64,000 nt of DNA from Rhynchopus euleeides (lineage: Eukaryota; Euglenozoa; Diplonemea; Diplonemida; Diplonemidae), in the NCBI GenBank assembly GCA_963210315.1, contig OY723320.1, positions 1,426,001 through 1,490,000 on the forward strand. Reading direction: 5' to 3'. Position numbers and translations under genes: made by a program. This document shows, piece after piece, positions 21,609-31,940 of this stretch; within the stretch, counting starts at the first letter, position 1; each line of letters opens with the position of its first letter. The notes below the pieces were generated by a model. It searched no databases and was not told the origin of the DNA. It saw only the letters and a list, made by a program, of their open reading frames with translations.

Positions 21609-22258
21609 CCTGTGTGCAGTGGTGCCCCCTGTCCCTCTCCTTCCCTTCCCTTCCCTGCTGCACTGTGTGGCAACCCCCCTTCCCACCCCCACCCCAGCTG
21701 CCAGCCCCTCATCATCACCCCCTCGTGTTGTGTCACATGTGCCGCGGAAACGCGACATCTTCTCCCAGTGTGTGCCTGTTTCATGTTTCCGCACACGATT
21801 GTTCCCACCTCACTACTGCCAAGGATGATATCCGCTGTGTATCCTGGGGAACAGTTGCCAGCCTCTGTGCTGTCCTGGGCTTCTCCTGCCCGTACAGGGA
21901 ACTGGTTGTCATAACAAGGCCACTTCCGAGGTTCAAGAATCGTGGCAGAATGGTTTGACCTGTGTAACTTGTCCAACCAGCCAGCAGTCTACCCCAGAAG
22001 TGGGAGGGACTCGTTAAAGTTGGGTTGTAGCGCTGTGTCTGTGGGCCGTACAGATAGTGCCCGCGGAACAACACCCACCTTGCTGACCCGTCCCTGTGTT
22101 TCATCTCAAGACGACACAAGAGGAAGTTGCATGATGCACAATGTCTCCTGTTTTGTGATGCGGCGCGAGCGAGGGGGCGGGGCAGAAGGAATCCCATCTC
22201 ACCAAGTCGCAGAACGACACTCGTTTCTCTGTTTTCAGTTTCATCACATCAACTCCCC
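21609..22258 (+). repeat. Shared 3' flank of the S8/CUB family (copy 2)
   Basis: Homologous to 3140-3795. Similarity ends in a C-run at about 22255-22270, directly against the left terminus of an inverted-repeat element. Confidence 0.6.
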
Positions 22259-23390
22259 CCCCCCCCCCCCTAGGGAAAACCTTACACGGTGGGATCATGA
22301 AAAAATAGTACTATACATAGTGACATGGCGACTATATTAGTCACTATAATAGTGGACCTGCGACTATTATAGTCACTATTATAGTCGCCATGTCGACTAT
22401 ATGGTCAGTAAGTGCTCAGTATATAGTGAACACATACTTCTATTCGAACATGGGATGCCACTACATGTCGAGTAAACGCCCAGGACATGTCACTAAGTGT
22501 CCAGTAAACTGCGTTTTTGGTCCACTATATGGCCGGCATTGCGACTATTTTACTGACATGCACTCAACATGTCCAGTATTATAGTGGATGTGCGGCCAAC
22601 ATGTCAGTATTTACTGAACATGTCCGCTATTATAGTGACCGCATACACGCATGTCACTATTATAGTCACTATTTTAGTGGCATGTCCAGAAAATACTGAA
22701 CATGTCCACTATTATAGTGTCGCATACACGCAGGTCCACTATGATAGTCACTATTATAGTGACGGCATGTCCAGTATATACTGGCCATTTTACTTGCATG
22801 CCGAAGTGGAGCGTTTCCCTTGCGGAACGCCTTGGCAAATGGGTGTCTCCCAAGGCAAAAATGAGTGAACGGGCAGCATGCCGTTCCACATTTTTCCCTC
22901 GTGAGGGCGACCCCCTTGCAACGCAAGGTGAAAAATGAAGAAACGGGCAGCATGCCGTTCCACATTTTTCGTCTCTGGATCAACAAACGAGAGCGCACCG
23001 CAAGTCTCGGCATTATCTGCCTTGAGAACCTCTGCATGGACAGGAACCGGAAGCCCCCCTGTGTAGGAGTGATTCAGCAGAGACGAACATTTCGTCACGG
23101 TGGCGCTTCAGGCGTGTGCCGAGCTATATGTCGACACACCTTCCCGGTGGGGCTCCAGGCATTTGCCGAGCTAGTGTATTGTATCAACTGTTATAATAAG
23201 AATGAGAAAACATCCATGGGTCAGCAGGGAAACCCCTGCTGTGGGGAACAGAATCGACGTGTTTCTTTGAAGAAACAACAACCTGCGGGTTACCGCTGGG
23301 GTCGATGTCCAAAGGGGCGCGACACCACGGGGGTGCAACACCGCTTGTCTTGGGAAGTTCTTCACCTTTGGTGAAGGCGGAGTCAGTGAT

Positions 23391-23950
23391 CTGATTTAGT
23401 ACCGTACTAGGTAGTACCACCCGGTACCACCTGGTACCACAAAATCGCGATTTTTGGTTTCGCGAATTTAGCATTTCCGGAATTTTTCCGAACCGTGGTG
23501 GGGTCATTTTGCTCTGGGAGATGAGTTTTTGGCCACTCGAGAATTTTTCAGGTTTCCCAACGTAAATATGGACCACCCCAAAAAGTAAAACCAAAAAAAA
23601 TCAGTTTGCTGAAAAAAGTCCAAAATCTGAAAAAAATTCCAAATTTTTTTTTCGGGGTTGTGGGGAAAAACGAAACCCACGAACCCACTTTTTTCGAGAA
23701 AATAATTTTTCGGATTTTTCATTTTTTTCAGATTTTGAGTCGGTCATATTTGCTTGTGGTATTTCGTCGTGAGGACTGAAAAAATTTGAGTGGCCAAAAA
23801 CTCATCTCCCAGAGCAAAATGACCACACTGCTGGCTGGAATTCATCCGGAAATTCATAATTTCTGAAAAATTTTGGGCTGGGACCCAAGTCTGGATTTCC
23901 AATGTTGGGGGTGGTACCGGGTGGTAGTACCTAGTACGGTACCAACTCAG
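23391..23950. repeat. Nested foldback element
   Basis: The left arm from CTGATTTAGTACCGTACTAG is inverted at the right end (CTAGTACGGTACCAACTCAG), with one mismatch over about 32 inner bases. A second inverted pair lies further in: GGTCATTTTGCTCTGGGAGA at about 23502-23545 against its complement at 23783-23828. The whole 560 bp can fold into a long stem. No gene. Confidence 0.7.
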
Positions 23951-24283
23951 AACCCTGGCGGAGTGTTCATATAAGCAAAATTTGGCCAACTATAATAGTG
24001 ACATGCCACTATTATAGTGACTATTATAGTGGACATGCGACTATAATAGTCGCACGTCCACTATAATAGTCACTATAATACTGACATGGCGACTATTATA
24101 GTCGCCGTGCCACTATTTGCCCAGTATGTGTCCAGTATAATTGAGAATGTGTCCACTATGTGGCGAGTAAGTGTGCCAAATTCGCCAGTATACCGTTTCC
24201 ATATAGTACTATGTGTCCAGTAGATAGTCACTATATAGTGGCAACTTATAGTGGACAAAAATAGTACTACATTTTTTGGTAGA

Positions 24284-24347
24284 ACGCGCAAATCACCCGC
24301 CCGGTTGCACAAACAAACACATTACGTACCGCCGGCTCCTTTTTTTT
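24284..24347. repeat. Dispersed T-run-ending unit, order Y then X
   Basis: Module Y (CGCGCAAATCACCCGCCCGG) is followed by module X, ending GCCGGCTCCTTTTTTTT. The order is the reverse of that at 17871, as if both came from a longer tandem array. It sits against the right terminus of the 22280-24364 element. Confidence 0.45.
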
Positions 24348-24364
24348 GATCCCACCGTGTAAGG

Positions 24365-25516
24365 GGGGAAAATTACGGGATTTTTCACATAGGCAAGGAA
24401 CACGCACAAAATGGCTGTAAACTTGAAACCCCGGCCCCTGGGAGTATTTGGGGGCGGTCTGGGTGGTTTTTGGGGGTATTTGGTCACTTCTGAGCCAATC
24501 CGTGACCATGCTCAAAAAAGTGTCATGGTTTGGTTCCGGCCCCCTCATCCGAACCACCCTTCCGAGCCCGTCACGCTCAACTTGCCCGCAATATGCCGCC
24601 TTTTGTTGTCTTGGGTGGGCACTGCTGCCTCCGGTTCAATTTGGGAGCAAATGAGTGTGACAAGCTTGGGAAGGAGCGTCTTCTCGCCAGCGTTTCCTGA
24701 TAGCACTTGCTGCAGCGTCCACCGACCGCTGCGCCTGGCGGTTTGTACACCGACTAAGGCTTTGGAACCCACACCGGCATATTTTCCAAAGACGCCAGCC
24801 AGAAGCCCCAAACTCCACTCGCGCACCGTATCCGGCCTCTCCTTTCCATCTGCGGCTGAGTTCCCCAGCATTCTGGCTGTCGTCCGGCATCTCTTTTAGC
24901 TCTTTCAGTGCTGCAATGAAGAGCGCGTAAGTGGGGGATGGTGCAGAGGACGGGGATCATCGCCGCTGAGAAGTGCCGCTGCAGTGTCGTAGAGCCGGGG
25001 TGACACAGTTGATACACCACACCCACTTCGCTGTTGCCGTTACCCCTGATGAAATCCCGGATGCATCCGACACCTCGGGGAGGGCACATAACAACGCCTC
25101 CCGAGCGACGCCCTTGCATTCGCAGACACACCCCGGTCTTTGTTGAGGATATCGGCAGAAACCTGACAGAACACTCGCTGAAATACCATTTTTTTGGCCC
25201 GATAGTGCTCAGATGCCTCATCAGAGGCGGCAGAACGTGGTACATGACGGGGGATGTTGATGCCGCAGGTGACAGGGTGCTCGGGAGACTCAGCCGGGGA
25301 GGGGTTCGGTACCAAACCATGACACTTTTTTCAACACAGCGTTTCAGCCGCGTTCCGGGGCACCAACGTGGGTGTACCACACCCAGGGGCGGTTTCTGGG
25401 GTGGTCTGGCCACTTTTTCAGCATTTTTGGAGGGTTTCTGGTGGAAAATTGCCTATGTCGAAAAATGTCGTCATTTTGACGGATTTCGGTACCTTAAGAC
25501 GGTCCCTAGTAGTACT
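24365..25516. other. Non-coding region with an inverted-repeat element (about 24490-25350)
   Basis: AAAAAAGTGTCATGGTTTGG at 24515 is inverted near 25331. Looser similarity extends the arms to about 60 bp (24490-24552 and 25287-25350), enclosing about 735 bp. The ORFs inside show no recognisable family, so this is either a degenerate transposon or a foldback. No other feature was seen in this stretch. Confidence 0.45.
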
Positions 25517-25865
25517 GAATTTACCGAATTTTCCCACCAACACGGCAGCGTGAACAGCACCTCGATACAATGGGCGCGTCAGGCGTCCTCAGCTAAGAAG
25601 AGCCATGTGTCTGGCCACCTCTGATCTAAAGGGCAGTGCATCAAGCAGCCCGACGGGATCGTATCTGTTCAGCTTTTCCGCTGATGTGTGTCGTCGTGCC
25701 ACTCCGTTGCTGCTGCCAACCCCGCCCCGTGCCGCTCCCCCGGTCTCTGCCTCTGCCCTCCCTTGCGCCCTCTCACCCGAGCCTTCCTGCTGCCCTGCCC
25801 CCACTTCACACGCTTCACCACACCAACACGCACCGCCACTCTGCAGGTGAGGTGTCCCTGCAACA
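25517..25865 (+). promoter_or_regulatory. 5' block of the TPQEW surface family (copy c) in front of the intact gene
   Basis: Shares its length with 4126-4474 and 15666-16014. The pyrimidine-rich stretch (about 25720-25840), CTCTGCAG at about 25839-25846 and the leader GTGAGGTGTCCCTGCAACA precede the ATG. Functional importance is inferred from conservation. Confidence 0.55.
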
Positions 25866-27491
25866 ATGCGTGCCGCGGTGCTTGCCGCCCTGGCGGTGTG
25901 TGCTGCAGAGCTCGCTGTGACGCTGGTTGCAGATGCAGCTCCGGCTGATACCGCTCTGCACAACATGACAGACTCAGAGGAGGTCGACCAGGACGGCACA
26001 GCTGCACCCACATGGGCCCCCGCCACTCCAGCGCCACCGACACCCGCCCCCGTGGCGGCGCACATCAGGTCGGATCGTGGCTGGTCCTCCCCCACCAGAT
26101 TCAGCACCCCACAGGAGTGGTTCATCTCCTGCACGCCGTACAGCACTTTATGGATGCACATTCGCGACACCCCGTCAGGTTACAACCTCAGATTGGACGG
26201 CAAGGTGATCCACTCTGCGTCGTACCACCAGGTTGCCTGTCCCTCCTCTGAGGTGGTGTCTCTGCTGTACACCCCGTACGATGGGCACAGCCACATTGTG
26301 AGGCTCCAGTGGTACCCTGCCACAGATGCACCCAGCACATGGACCCCTGTGACCCCAGCGCCACCTACACCGAGCCCAGTGACGGCCAGCCCAGTGCACT
26401 ACCTGTTAGACCACGACTCAGTCCACAACTCCTACAGCACCCCACAGGAGTGGCTCATCTCCTGCACGGCGTTCAGCACTATATTGATGGATTTTACCTC
26501 CACCCCGTCAGGTTACAGCCTCACGGTAGACGGGAGGTCGATGTCCTCTGGGTCCAACCAGCGTGTGACCTGTCCCTCCTCTCGGAAGATGTCGCTGCGG
26601 TACACGCCGCAGGATGGGCAGAGCCACACTCTGATGTTCGCATGGCACACTTCGACAGCTGCACCCAGTACCTCGATCCCCGCGACCTCAGTGCCCAGCC
26701 CAGTGACGGTGCACTACATGTCAGACCACGACTCAGTCTACAGCTACTACAGCACCCCACAGGAGTGGCGCATCTCCTGCACGCCGTACAGCAGTTTGTG
26801 GATGGACATTACCTACACCCCGTCAGGTTACGTGGTCAAGGTAGACGGGAGAAGACTGAACGACGGGTCCAACCAGCGTGCGGCCTGTCCCTCCTCTGGG
26901 GAGGTGTCGCTGCTGTACACGCCGCAGGATAGGGAGAGACACACACTGAGGTTCAAATGGTCCCCTGTCCCAACCCAGGTACACCACATGTCGCGGGAAG
27001 ACTCTGTCTCCAGATTCTACAGCACCCCACAGGAGTGGGTCATCTCCTGCACACCGCACGGCGACATGTATGTGACTGTGACTCAACTCCCAGGGGCGCT
27101 CAAGGCAGACATGAAGACCCTGTACCGAGGGCAGAGGAAGGTGGACTGCCCCTCCACTGGGCAGGTCAGGCTGTCGTACATTCCGTCCTCCTTCAGCAGC
27201 CAGCCACTCATCGTGAGCTGGGCCCCTGAAGGGGGAGGCGATGAGTCGCAGGGTCTGTCGCCGCCGCTGATCGCGGTGATTGCCACTGTCGGGGTGCTTG
27301 TTCTGGTGGGCGTCACCGTTGCTGCGTACTGCGGGTGTCGTGGACAGGCTGCGGACCGCAAGGCTGACAGTTCCAGCGTGCGGTGCCAGGAGTACGACAA
27401 TGTTGCGCTGAGGTGTGTGCCGCCTTCTGAGGGCAAGCAGCCGGTGAGCGAGATGGAGGAGCAGCTGCTGCTGGTGGACCGCCGCCTGTAA
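25866..27491 (+). CDS. TPQEW-domain surface protein, intact member with 4 domains
   Basis: A 541-residue predicted type I membrane protein. Signal peptide MRAAVLAALAVCAAE is followed by a conserved post-signal segment (LAVTLVADAAPADTA) and four domains of about 85 residues. Each domain carries S-T-P-Q-E-W-x-I-S-C, a central SGY...LDG segment, a second Cys in CPSS/CPST, and a closing LLYTP...W. Ala/Pro/Thr linkers separate them and are probably glycosylated. The last domain is a variant type (TQLPGAL...VDCPSTGQVRLSYIP) shared by all members. A transmembrane helix (about LIAVIATVGVLVLVGVTVAA) and a cytoplasmic tail with an acidic-dileucine-like EEQLLL follow. The fold is unrecognised but plausibly beta-sandwich with one disulphide per domain. 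A surface adhesin or receptor role is inferred from architecture. Confidence 0.82.
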   Translation: MRAAVLAALAVCAAELAVTLVADAAPADTALHNMTDSEEVDQDGTAAPTWAPATPAPPTPAPVAAHIRSDRGWSSPTRFSTPQEWFISCTPYSTLWMHIRDTPSGYNLRLDGKVIHSASYHQVACPSSEVVSLLYTPYDGHSHIVRLQWYPATDAPSTWTPVTPAPPTPSPVTASPVHYLLDHDSVHNSYSTPQEWLISCTAFSTILMDFTSTPSGYSLTVDGRSMSSGSNQRVTCPSSRKMSLRYTPQDGQSHTLMFAWHTSTAAPSTSIPATSVPSPVTVHYMSDHDSVYSYYSTPQEWRISCTPYSSLWMDITYTPSGYVVKVDGRRLNDGSNQRAACPSSGEVSLLYTPQDRERHTLRFKWSPVPTQVHHMSREDSVSRFYSTPQEWVISCTPHGDMYVTVTQLPGALKADMKTLYRGQRKVDCPSTGQVRLSYIPSSFSSQPLIVSWAPEGGGDESQGLSPPLIAVIATVGVLVLVGVTVAAYCGCRGQAADRKADSSSVRCQEYDNVALRCVPPSEGKQPVSEMEEQLLLVDRRL

Positions 27492-27560
27492 CATGAGCAG
27501 AGTTCGGCATCCTGCACATCAACGGGGCGCGCGCTTGTTTTTTGTATTTTTCTCTCCCCA

Positions 27561-27682
27561 GATTAGTTCAGCACACTTCGATGTAGGCGGAAAGTGTCGC
27601 GTGATTGTTCGTGCCCTTGTGCTCCTCACTCACGACACCATCATCAGCAGGAGTGTGAGTGTGGAAGCGTCAACGCAAAAAA
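27561..27682. repeat. Dispersed GTGGAAGCGTCAACGC repeat, copy R2
   Basis: TTCAGCACACTTCGATGTAG at the left, GTGCTCCTCACTCAC in the middle, and GTGTGGAAGCGTCAACGC at the right. Same layout as the other copies. Confidence 0.55.
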
Positions 27683-27849
27683 GAAACCAAAGCAAAAAGT
27701 GCCGAACAAAGCGCAGTGACACTTTGCGCCCAAACAGCAACCGTATCTTTTGCCTGTTGTTGCTTCACCCATCCAGCCGTCACATGTTGGCCCAATAACA
27801 ATCGGATGCCCTCCAGTGGCCCTCCAGGCACGACTACTCCTGACTCCCG

Positions 27850-27960
27850 CGAAGAAGACTGTCGGCAGGACATGTGGAGACCCATGTCCAGACCCGGTAT
27901 CGAACCAGCGCACAAGCAAGCAATGCCGCACCTGCCTGATTAGTTCAGTGAAGTAGGTTC
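27850..27960 (-). repeat. Possible tRNA-derived short interspersed element
   Basis: The minus strand carries GGTTCGATACC (27896-27906), one base from the RNA polymerase III B-box consensus, preceded by GGCATTGCTTGCTTGTGCGC. A full cloverleaf could not be drawn, and no A-box was confirmed. Confidence 0.25.
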
Positions 27961-28199
27961 TGCCCGCGCCGCGGAACACCTCATAATTCTGTTGTGTGCA
28001 GAATAGCATCTTGTCTCTTTTTCCTGCGATGCGATCAACGAGAAACCACGCTCCCCGTATGATTTTTTTCCCGTTTCCCGTTTCGCCGCTATTTCATTGC
28101 CCTGGCCACACGACTGTGTTGTGTGCAGAATTTCGCCTTGTCTCTTTCCTGCGATCAACGAAAAACCCCGCTCCCCGTTCTCGTTGCTCGTACTATTAG

Positions 28200-28310
28200 T
28201 TTTTCAACACACGTGTAGGAGGAACGTGCCGCTGTCGGATTCGACTCACTGTGCTCCGCACCCACTTACCTTTACGCAGGCAAGTGGGTGTGGAAGCGTC
28301 AACGCGTAGC
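28200..28310. repeat. Dispersed GTGGAAGCGTCAACGC repeat, copy R3
   Basis: TTTTTCAACACACGTGTAGG, then GTGCTCCGCACCCAC, then AGTGGGTGTGGAAGCGTCAACGC. Confidence 0.55.
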
Positions 28311-29003
28311 CGAACCGGTGAGAAGGATTGACAGCGACTGCTTGCGCCAGACACATCGATGTATTTATAGCAAGTGTGCGCTCAACAAAAAGTAGCCCGG
28401 AACTGTTCTCCCACAGTTGCTGGACAGGGTGTCTGTCTATAATAAAGCGAAAGGAGTACGATTTCCAGTGCTTACCAGTTCCGAGCGACGAAGCGGAGCG
28501 AAGTCGCTTTTGGTTTTGTGCAACCTTCTGGTCACCTGTACCTTGGGGGCGTGGAGTGTAGGTGAACGAAGCATTGCTCCCACTGCAGCCTTTATAGTTA
28601 TGGGCGCCTTCCGCACTGCGTTTGACACAAACAACGGGAGGAAATCGTACGACTGAAGCCTCATTCGGATCACCTTCATGCCACTTCACAGGCCACGCTT
28701 CCACAGCCTCCGTGAAGTGGCATGACGATCTCTGACACAGTCAGGAGTGTGGGCCCAACGATATGTCGCCTGCGGGGCCTTCGCTCTGTGCCACTGTGTG
28801 TCAATCCGTGTCACTTCACAGCCAAGTGTTGTGAGGTGGCTCACTCTTTCTCGCTTCCCAGTGACATCCCCATTCCCCTTCCCGCCCACTGTGCGATCTC
28901 AGCTGAAGCCAGGTGCTTTGCGTCCCCCTCCCTCTCTCCAACTTCACACGCTTCACCACACCAACACGCACCGCCACTCTGCAGGTGAGGTGTCCCTGCA
29001 ACA

Positions 29004-31156
29004 ATGCATGCCGCGGTGCTTGCCGCCCTGGCGGTGTGTGCTGCAGAGCTCGCTGTGACGCTGGTTGCAGATGCAGCTCCGGCAGTGTACCGAATGACAG
29101 ACAAAGGCTCGGTCGACGACACCTACAGCACCGCACATGAGTGGGTCATCTCCTGCACGCCGGACAGCACTTTATGGATGGACATTACAGTGTGCACTTG
29201 ACATTATTCGGGAAGTTGATGTACCGGGGGAACGATCAGCGTGTGCCCTGTCCCTCCTCTGGGGAGGTCTCGCTGCTTTACACGCCGTCGTCGCTATCGC
29301 CGAGCAAGAGACTGAAATTCTCGTGGGACACACAGATGCCCCGCACACGAGCGCCACCGACACCCAGCCCAGTGACGGTGCACCAAATGACAGACAGAGG
29401 CTCGGTCGACAGCTCCTACAGCACCCCACAGGAGTGGCTCATCTCCTGCACGCCACATGTCACTGTATGGATGGACATTTCCTCCTTCACAGATGGTTCC
29501 ACGTTAGACGTTCGAGGGAAGGCGCTGAACCGCGGGCCCGATCAGCCCGTGACCTGTCCCTCCTCTGGGGAAGTGTCAGTGCTGTCCACGCCGCACGGTC
29601 CGTTCGGGGGCTATGCGAGATTCTCATGGACCACACAGAGCCCTGAGACCCCAGCGCCAGCCGTGGAGATGACAGATCACGACTCAGTCGACAGCAGCTT
29701 CAGCACCCCACAGGAGTGGGTCATCTCCTGCACGCCGGACAGCACTTTATGGATGGACATTATCTCCCTCCCGATCGGTTACCACCTTAAGTTGGACGAA
29801 ACGTTGATGTACCGTGGGTCCAATCAGCGTGTGACGTGTCCCTCCACTGGGAAGATGTTGCTGCTGTACACCCCGTACGATGGGCACAGCCATCCTGTAA
29901 GGCTCCAATGGTACGCTGCCACAACTGCACCCACGCGGTCCCCCGCGACGCCAGCACCACCCAGCCCAGCGCCACCGACGCCCATCCCAGCCGTGGTGCA
30001 GTACCTGACAGACCATGGCTCGATCAACAAGTTCTACGACATCCCACTGGAGTGGGTCATCTCCTGCACGCCGCACAGCTCATTATCTGTGTACAATAGC
30101 CACGCTCCGACAGGTTTCACCCTCACGTTAGACGGCAAAGCGATCTACCCCGGGTCCGATCGTTTCTTTACCTGTCCCTCCTCCGGGAAGATGTCGCTGC
30201 TGTTCACACCAGACGATGCGTACTTACACCATGTGGAAATTGCGTGGCATGCTGTCACATCCGTACCCAGCACGTCTATTCCCTCCGACCAGGATACCGA
30301 GACACTGCACATGACAGACCACGACTCGGTGTCCGGCATCTACAGCACCGCACAGGAGTGGGTCATCTCCTGCACGCCGTACAACAATTTATCGATGGAC
30401 ATTACCGACACTCCGTCAGGTTACAGCCTCAAGCTAGACGGCAAGTCGATGCGCTCAGGGTCCGATCAGCGTGTGATCTGTCCCTCCTCTGGGAAGGTGT
30501 CGCTGTGGTACACGCCGTACGATGGGGACAGCCACACTCTGAGAGTCATGTGGTCCGCTGCCACACCTACACCTCCATCTACACCTGCACCTGCACCGAG
30601 CACGCCCGTCCCAGCGACGGTGCACTCCATGTCGCAGGAAGGTTCTGTCTCCAGGTTCTACAGCACCCCACAGGAGTGGGTCATCCCCTGCACGCCGGAC
30701 AGCTTCGTGGATGTGAATGTGACGCAACTCACAGGGACGCTCACGTCAGACACGACGACTCTGCACCTAGGGAAGACGATCGTGGACTGCCCCTCCACTG
30801 GGCAGGTCAGGCTGTCGTACATTCCGTCCTCCTTCAGCAGCCAGCCACTCATCGTGAGCTGGGCCCCTGAAGGGGGAGGCGATGAGTCGCAGGGTCTGTC
30901 GCCGCTGCTGATCGTAGTGATTGCCACTGTCGGGGTGCTTGTTCTGGTGGGCGTCACCGTTGCTGTGTACTGCGGGTGTCGTGGACAGGCTGCGGACCGC
31001 AAGGCTGACAGTTCCAAGCATGAGGGGTACGCCGATGTTGGGCCCACGGGTGTGTTCGGTGGGCTGCAGGACAGTTGCTCGTCTCCTGAGGGGCAGCAGC
31101 CGGTGAGCGAGATGGAGCAGCAGCTGCTGGTGGTGGACGACAGCCCTGTGATGTGA
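29004..31156 (+). pseudogene. TPQEW-domain surface protein with 6 domains, frameshifted in the first domain
   Basis: The ATG at 29004 opens the family signal peptide and domain 1. The frame then stops at TGA 29199-29201. The family sequence resumes one frame away (from about 29205, KLMYRGNDQR) and stays open to 31156. Against sister domains the break is a net loss of 13 bases between ATGGACATTA and GTTGATGTACC. Repaired, the product would be about 716 residues: six TPQEW domains, Pro/Thr linkers, the variant last domain (TQLTGTLTSD), a TM helix and a tail with GYADVG (a YxxPhi-type motif) and EMEQQLL. The long intact remainder suggests a recent mutation, a sequencing error or programmed frameshifting. 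There is no ATG positioned to translate the downstream part with a signal peptide. Confidence 0.7.
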
Positions 31157-31204
31157 GCCCGTTGCAGAGTTCGGCATCCTGCACATCAACGGGACGCCCC
31201 GTTT

Positions 31205-31328
31205 GTTTTTTTACGCACACTTGTGAGCAGAAAATGTCACTTCACCACAGCCAAACGTGCTCCGCACACCACTAGCCTCCCCCATCACAGGAGTTGAGGC
31301 ATTTGTGTGTGGAAGCGTCAACGCATCA
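31205..31328. repeat. Dispersed GTGGAAGCGTCAACGC repeat, copy R4
   Basis: TTTTTTTACGCACACTTGTG, then CAAACGTGCTCCGCACACC, then GTGTGTGGAAGCGTCAACGC. Confidence 0.6.
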
Positions 31329-31370
31329 CAAACAAAATACGAGTAAAGAGCGGCTGTACTGGAGTGACAT

Positions 31371-31530
31371 TTTTTAAGCACATGCATGATGCGTAGAAGT
31401 GTAGGAGTGCTTCCGACGACCTGCTTCTTTTCAGTGTGTCTTGCTATTTCGTGTTCACATGTGCTCCACACCCACATCAAAGCAGCAGGCTAGGGTGGTG
31501 GAAGCGTCAACGCATCATTAAGGAAGAAGG
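31371..31530. repeat. Dispersed GTGGAAGCGTCAACGC repeat, copy R5
   Basis: Closest to R1: TTTTTAAGCACATGCATGAT, GTAGGAGTGCTTCCGACGA, GTGCTCCACACCCACATC, then GGTGGTGGAAGCGTCAACGC and CATCATTAAGGAAG. Confidence 0.6.
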
Positions 31531-31546
31531 AAGCACGGTCGCTACT

Positions 31547-31702
31547 CTTTTTTGTGCACACGACTTTCGCGCGGGAAGTGTCATTCAGCTCTGCCTAACG
31601 TGCTCTACACACCACCCCCTTCATCAGGCAAGTGGGTTTGTAAGTGTGTGTGGAAGCGTCAACGCATCATTAAGGAAGAAGGAATCACGGTTGCCACGCT
31701 TT
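31547..31702. repeat. Dispersed GTGGAAGCGTCAACGC repeat, copy R6
   Basis: Follows R5 directly: CTTTTTTGTGCACACGAC, GCCTAACGTGCTCTACAC, CATCAGGCAAGTGGG, then GTGTGTGGAAGCGTCAACGC. Confidence 0.6.
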
Positions 31703-31712
31703 TTGACAGACA

Positions 31713-31940
31713 CAATGACGTTCAGCCTGTTTGCTTCACCCAGTCACCAGGTCTCATCGCCCTGGTGGCGGCTTGGTTGGGGCGATCCCACACGGTGGCC
31801 TGGCTGCCGTGCATGCGCCCTCTCTCCCTCTCTCTGCTTGTTACCGCAACAGGACTCCTGTCGTCTGTCTCCGGCTTCGGCGTCGAGACAGCAGCCCTGT
31901 CTTTTCTGGTCCTTCGGTCACTCTTGACACACGCCCTGCC
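31713..31940. repeat. Dispersed 230-bp repeat (copy 2 of 2)
   Basis: High-identity copy of 4740-4968, ending at the same CTCTTGAC(G/A)CACGCCCTGCCC. Confidence 0.55.

Larger units (their letters stand above)
22280..24364. mobile_element. Non-autonomous TIR element with palindromic AT-rich subterminal arrays
   Basis: The left end CCTTACACGGTGGGATCA (22280-22297) is exactly inverted at 24347-24364. Inside each end lie many copies of short self-complementary motifs such as CACTATAATAGTG and GACTATTATAGTC (about 22340-22770 and 23990-24250), spaced by GGACATG/GGCATG. No ORF resembles a transposase. The middle contains a nested inverted repeat (23391-23950) and two direct copies of a hairpin, GAACGGGCAGCATGCCGTTC-like, near 22866 and 22942. 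It is best read as a non-autonomous DNA transposon; no clear target duplication was found. Confidence 0.65.
27492..29003. other. Intergenic region rich in dispersed repeats
   Basis: Holds dispersed-repeat copies R2 (27561-27682) and R3 (28200-28310), and a T-arm-like B-box (complement GGTTCGATACC at 27896-27906). It also contains a segment (about 28370-28690) with pieces shared with 44660-44860 (CGAGCGACGAAGCG, CGCTCAACRAAAAGTAGCCCGG, GGATCACCTTCATGCCACTT). The last 60 bp carry the CTCTGCAG acceptor candidate and leader of the next gene. No ORF is convincing. Confidence 0.45.

Noticed and set aside
22669..23374. Several ORFs of 100-170 codons inside the 22280-24364 element
   Set aside because: They cross palindromic repeats, have no domain, and none is conserved at the other end of the element.
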